NCBI GenBank assembly: GCA_023375785.1
Contig: SZWC01001599.1
Span: 189,182-253,181 of the forward strand
Origin: Penium margaritaceum
Lineage: Eukaryota > Streptophyta > Zygnematophyceae > Desmidiales > Peniaceae
Direction: 5' to 3'
Length of the DNA: 64,000 nt
Positions 63,742 to 64,000 of this stretch are shown here, in pieces. Position numbers and translations under genes: made by a program. Numbering within the stretch: the first letter of the stretch is position 1; each line of letters starts with the position of its first letter. The notes below the pieces were generated by a model. That model was not told where the DNA came from, made no database searches, and saw only the letters and a program-made list of their open reading frames with translations.

Positions 63742-64000
63742 GCTAGAAAACCTAATGCAGCAGGTAGGGGCGGCAGCGTTGTTGATGTAGTGCGTTGGAA
63801 CCCACGCTTGCTGCTTAAGCTGACCCCTTTGTCTGCTACACCAGAACCTAAGTCTGAGAACTCTCGTGTTGTTACTAAGAACACGTGAGCACGAGTTAGC
63901 GCCTGACAACAATTGAAAAATGAAAATGACTGATTAGGAAGCAAGAATGAACAGCAATGGGAGACCCCTCCAAGTCCTAGCTCCCCCCCCCCCCCAGCTC
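63742..64000 (-). repeat. 5' LTR of copia family 3 copy c, cut by window edge
   Basis: It matches the right part of the LTR at 42003-42801 (ACTTGGAGGGGTCTCCCATT, TTCATTCTT, the end TTTTCTAGC). It contains a run of 13 C (63983-63995) where the other LTR has six G on the opposite strand. The LTR start lies beyond the window. Confidence 0.88.

Larger units (their letters stand above)
56319..64000 (-). mobile_element. copia family 3 copy c
   Basis: Minus-strand element with 5' LTR (right), PBS, long leader, gag, protease, integrase, linker minisatellite, RT, RNase H, polypurine tract and a stub of the 3' LTR (left). All domains are in copia order and all are decayed. Confidence 0.9.

Overview
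The window is a retrotransposon graveyard from a eukaryotic nuclear genome. No host gene, rRNA gene or tRNA gene could be supported. It contains Ty3/gypsy chromoviruses with a C-terminal chromodomain, at least four Ty1/copia families, two hAT transposase pseudogenes (one with two in-frame spliceosomal introns) and a small hAT-like MITE with an 8-bp target duplication. This mix suggests a large, repeat-rich plant-lineage genome, for example a streptophyte alga. The sequence alone does not identify the species.

Layout. 1-2142: 3' end and LTR of copia family 1 copy b, sitting in a Ty3 element (Ty3-A, 2143-4279). 4665-19528: composite Ty3-B, with 5' LTR, PBS, gag-PR-RT start, then a restart in gag at about 7233 and a full second gag-PR-RT-RH-IN. 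Its integrase is interrupted at 10572-17271 by copia family 1 copy a, itself LTR-body-LTR plus an extra PBS and gag start. Integrase, chromodomain and 3' LTR resume at 17272, and the LTR is broken by another LTR (18860-19420). 19529-25180: Ty3-C. 25509-29724: copia family 4, cut by copia family 2 copy a (29725 to the gap at 35243, minus strand), the best preserved element. 36186-39570: hAT-1. 39573-42801: copia family 3 copy a, whose 3' LTR is also the 5' LTR of copy b (42003-52260). Copy b carries a 1-kb LTR-like insert and has lost its RT to a truncated copia family 2 copy b (48620-51272). 52261-53059: gap. 53118-56318: hAT-2. 56319-64000: copia family 3 copy c on the minus strand, running off the window, with the MITE in its leader.

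Nothing here forms an operon or pathway. Within each element, gag makes the particle, protease and integrase process and insert it, and RT/RNase H copies it. Almost every copy is broken by stops, frameshifts and lost catalytic residues. The most notable structures are the half-tRNA-type primer sites of two copia families (complementary to the anticodon arm of initiator tRNA-Met), two head-to-tail LTR-body-LTR-body arrangements, a 36-bp (12-residue) minisatellite in the integrase-RT linker of copia family 3, a duplicated leader motif conserved in that family, and the MITE.
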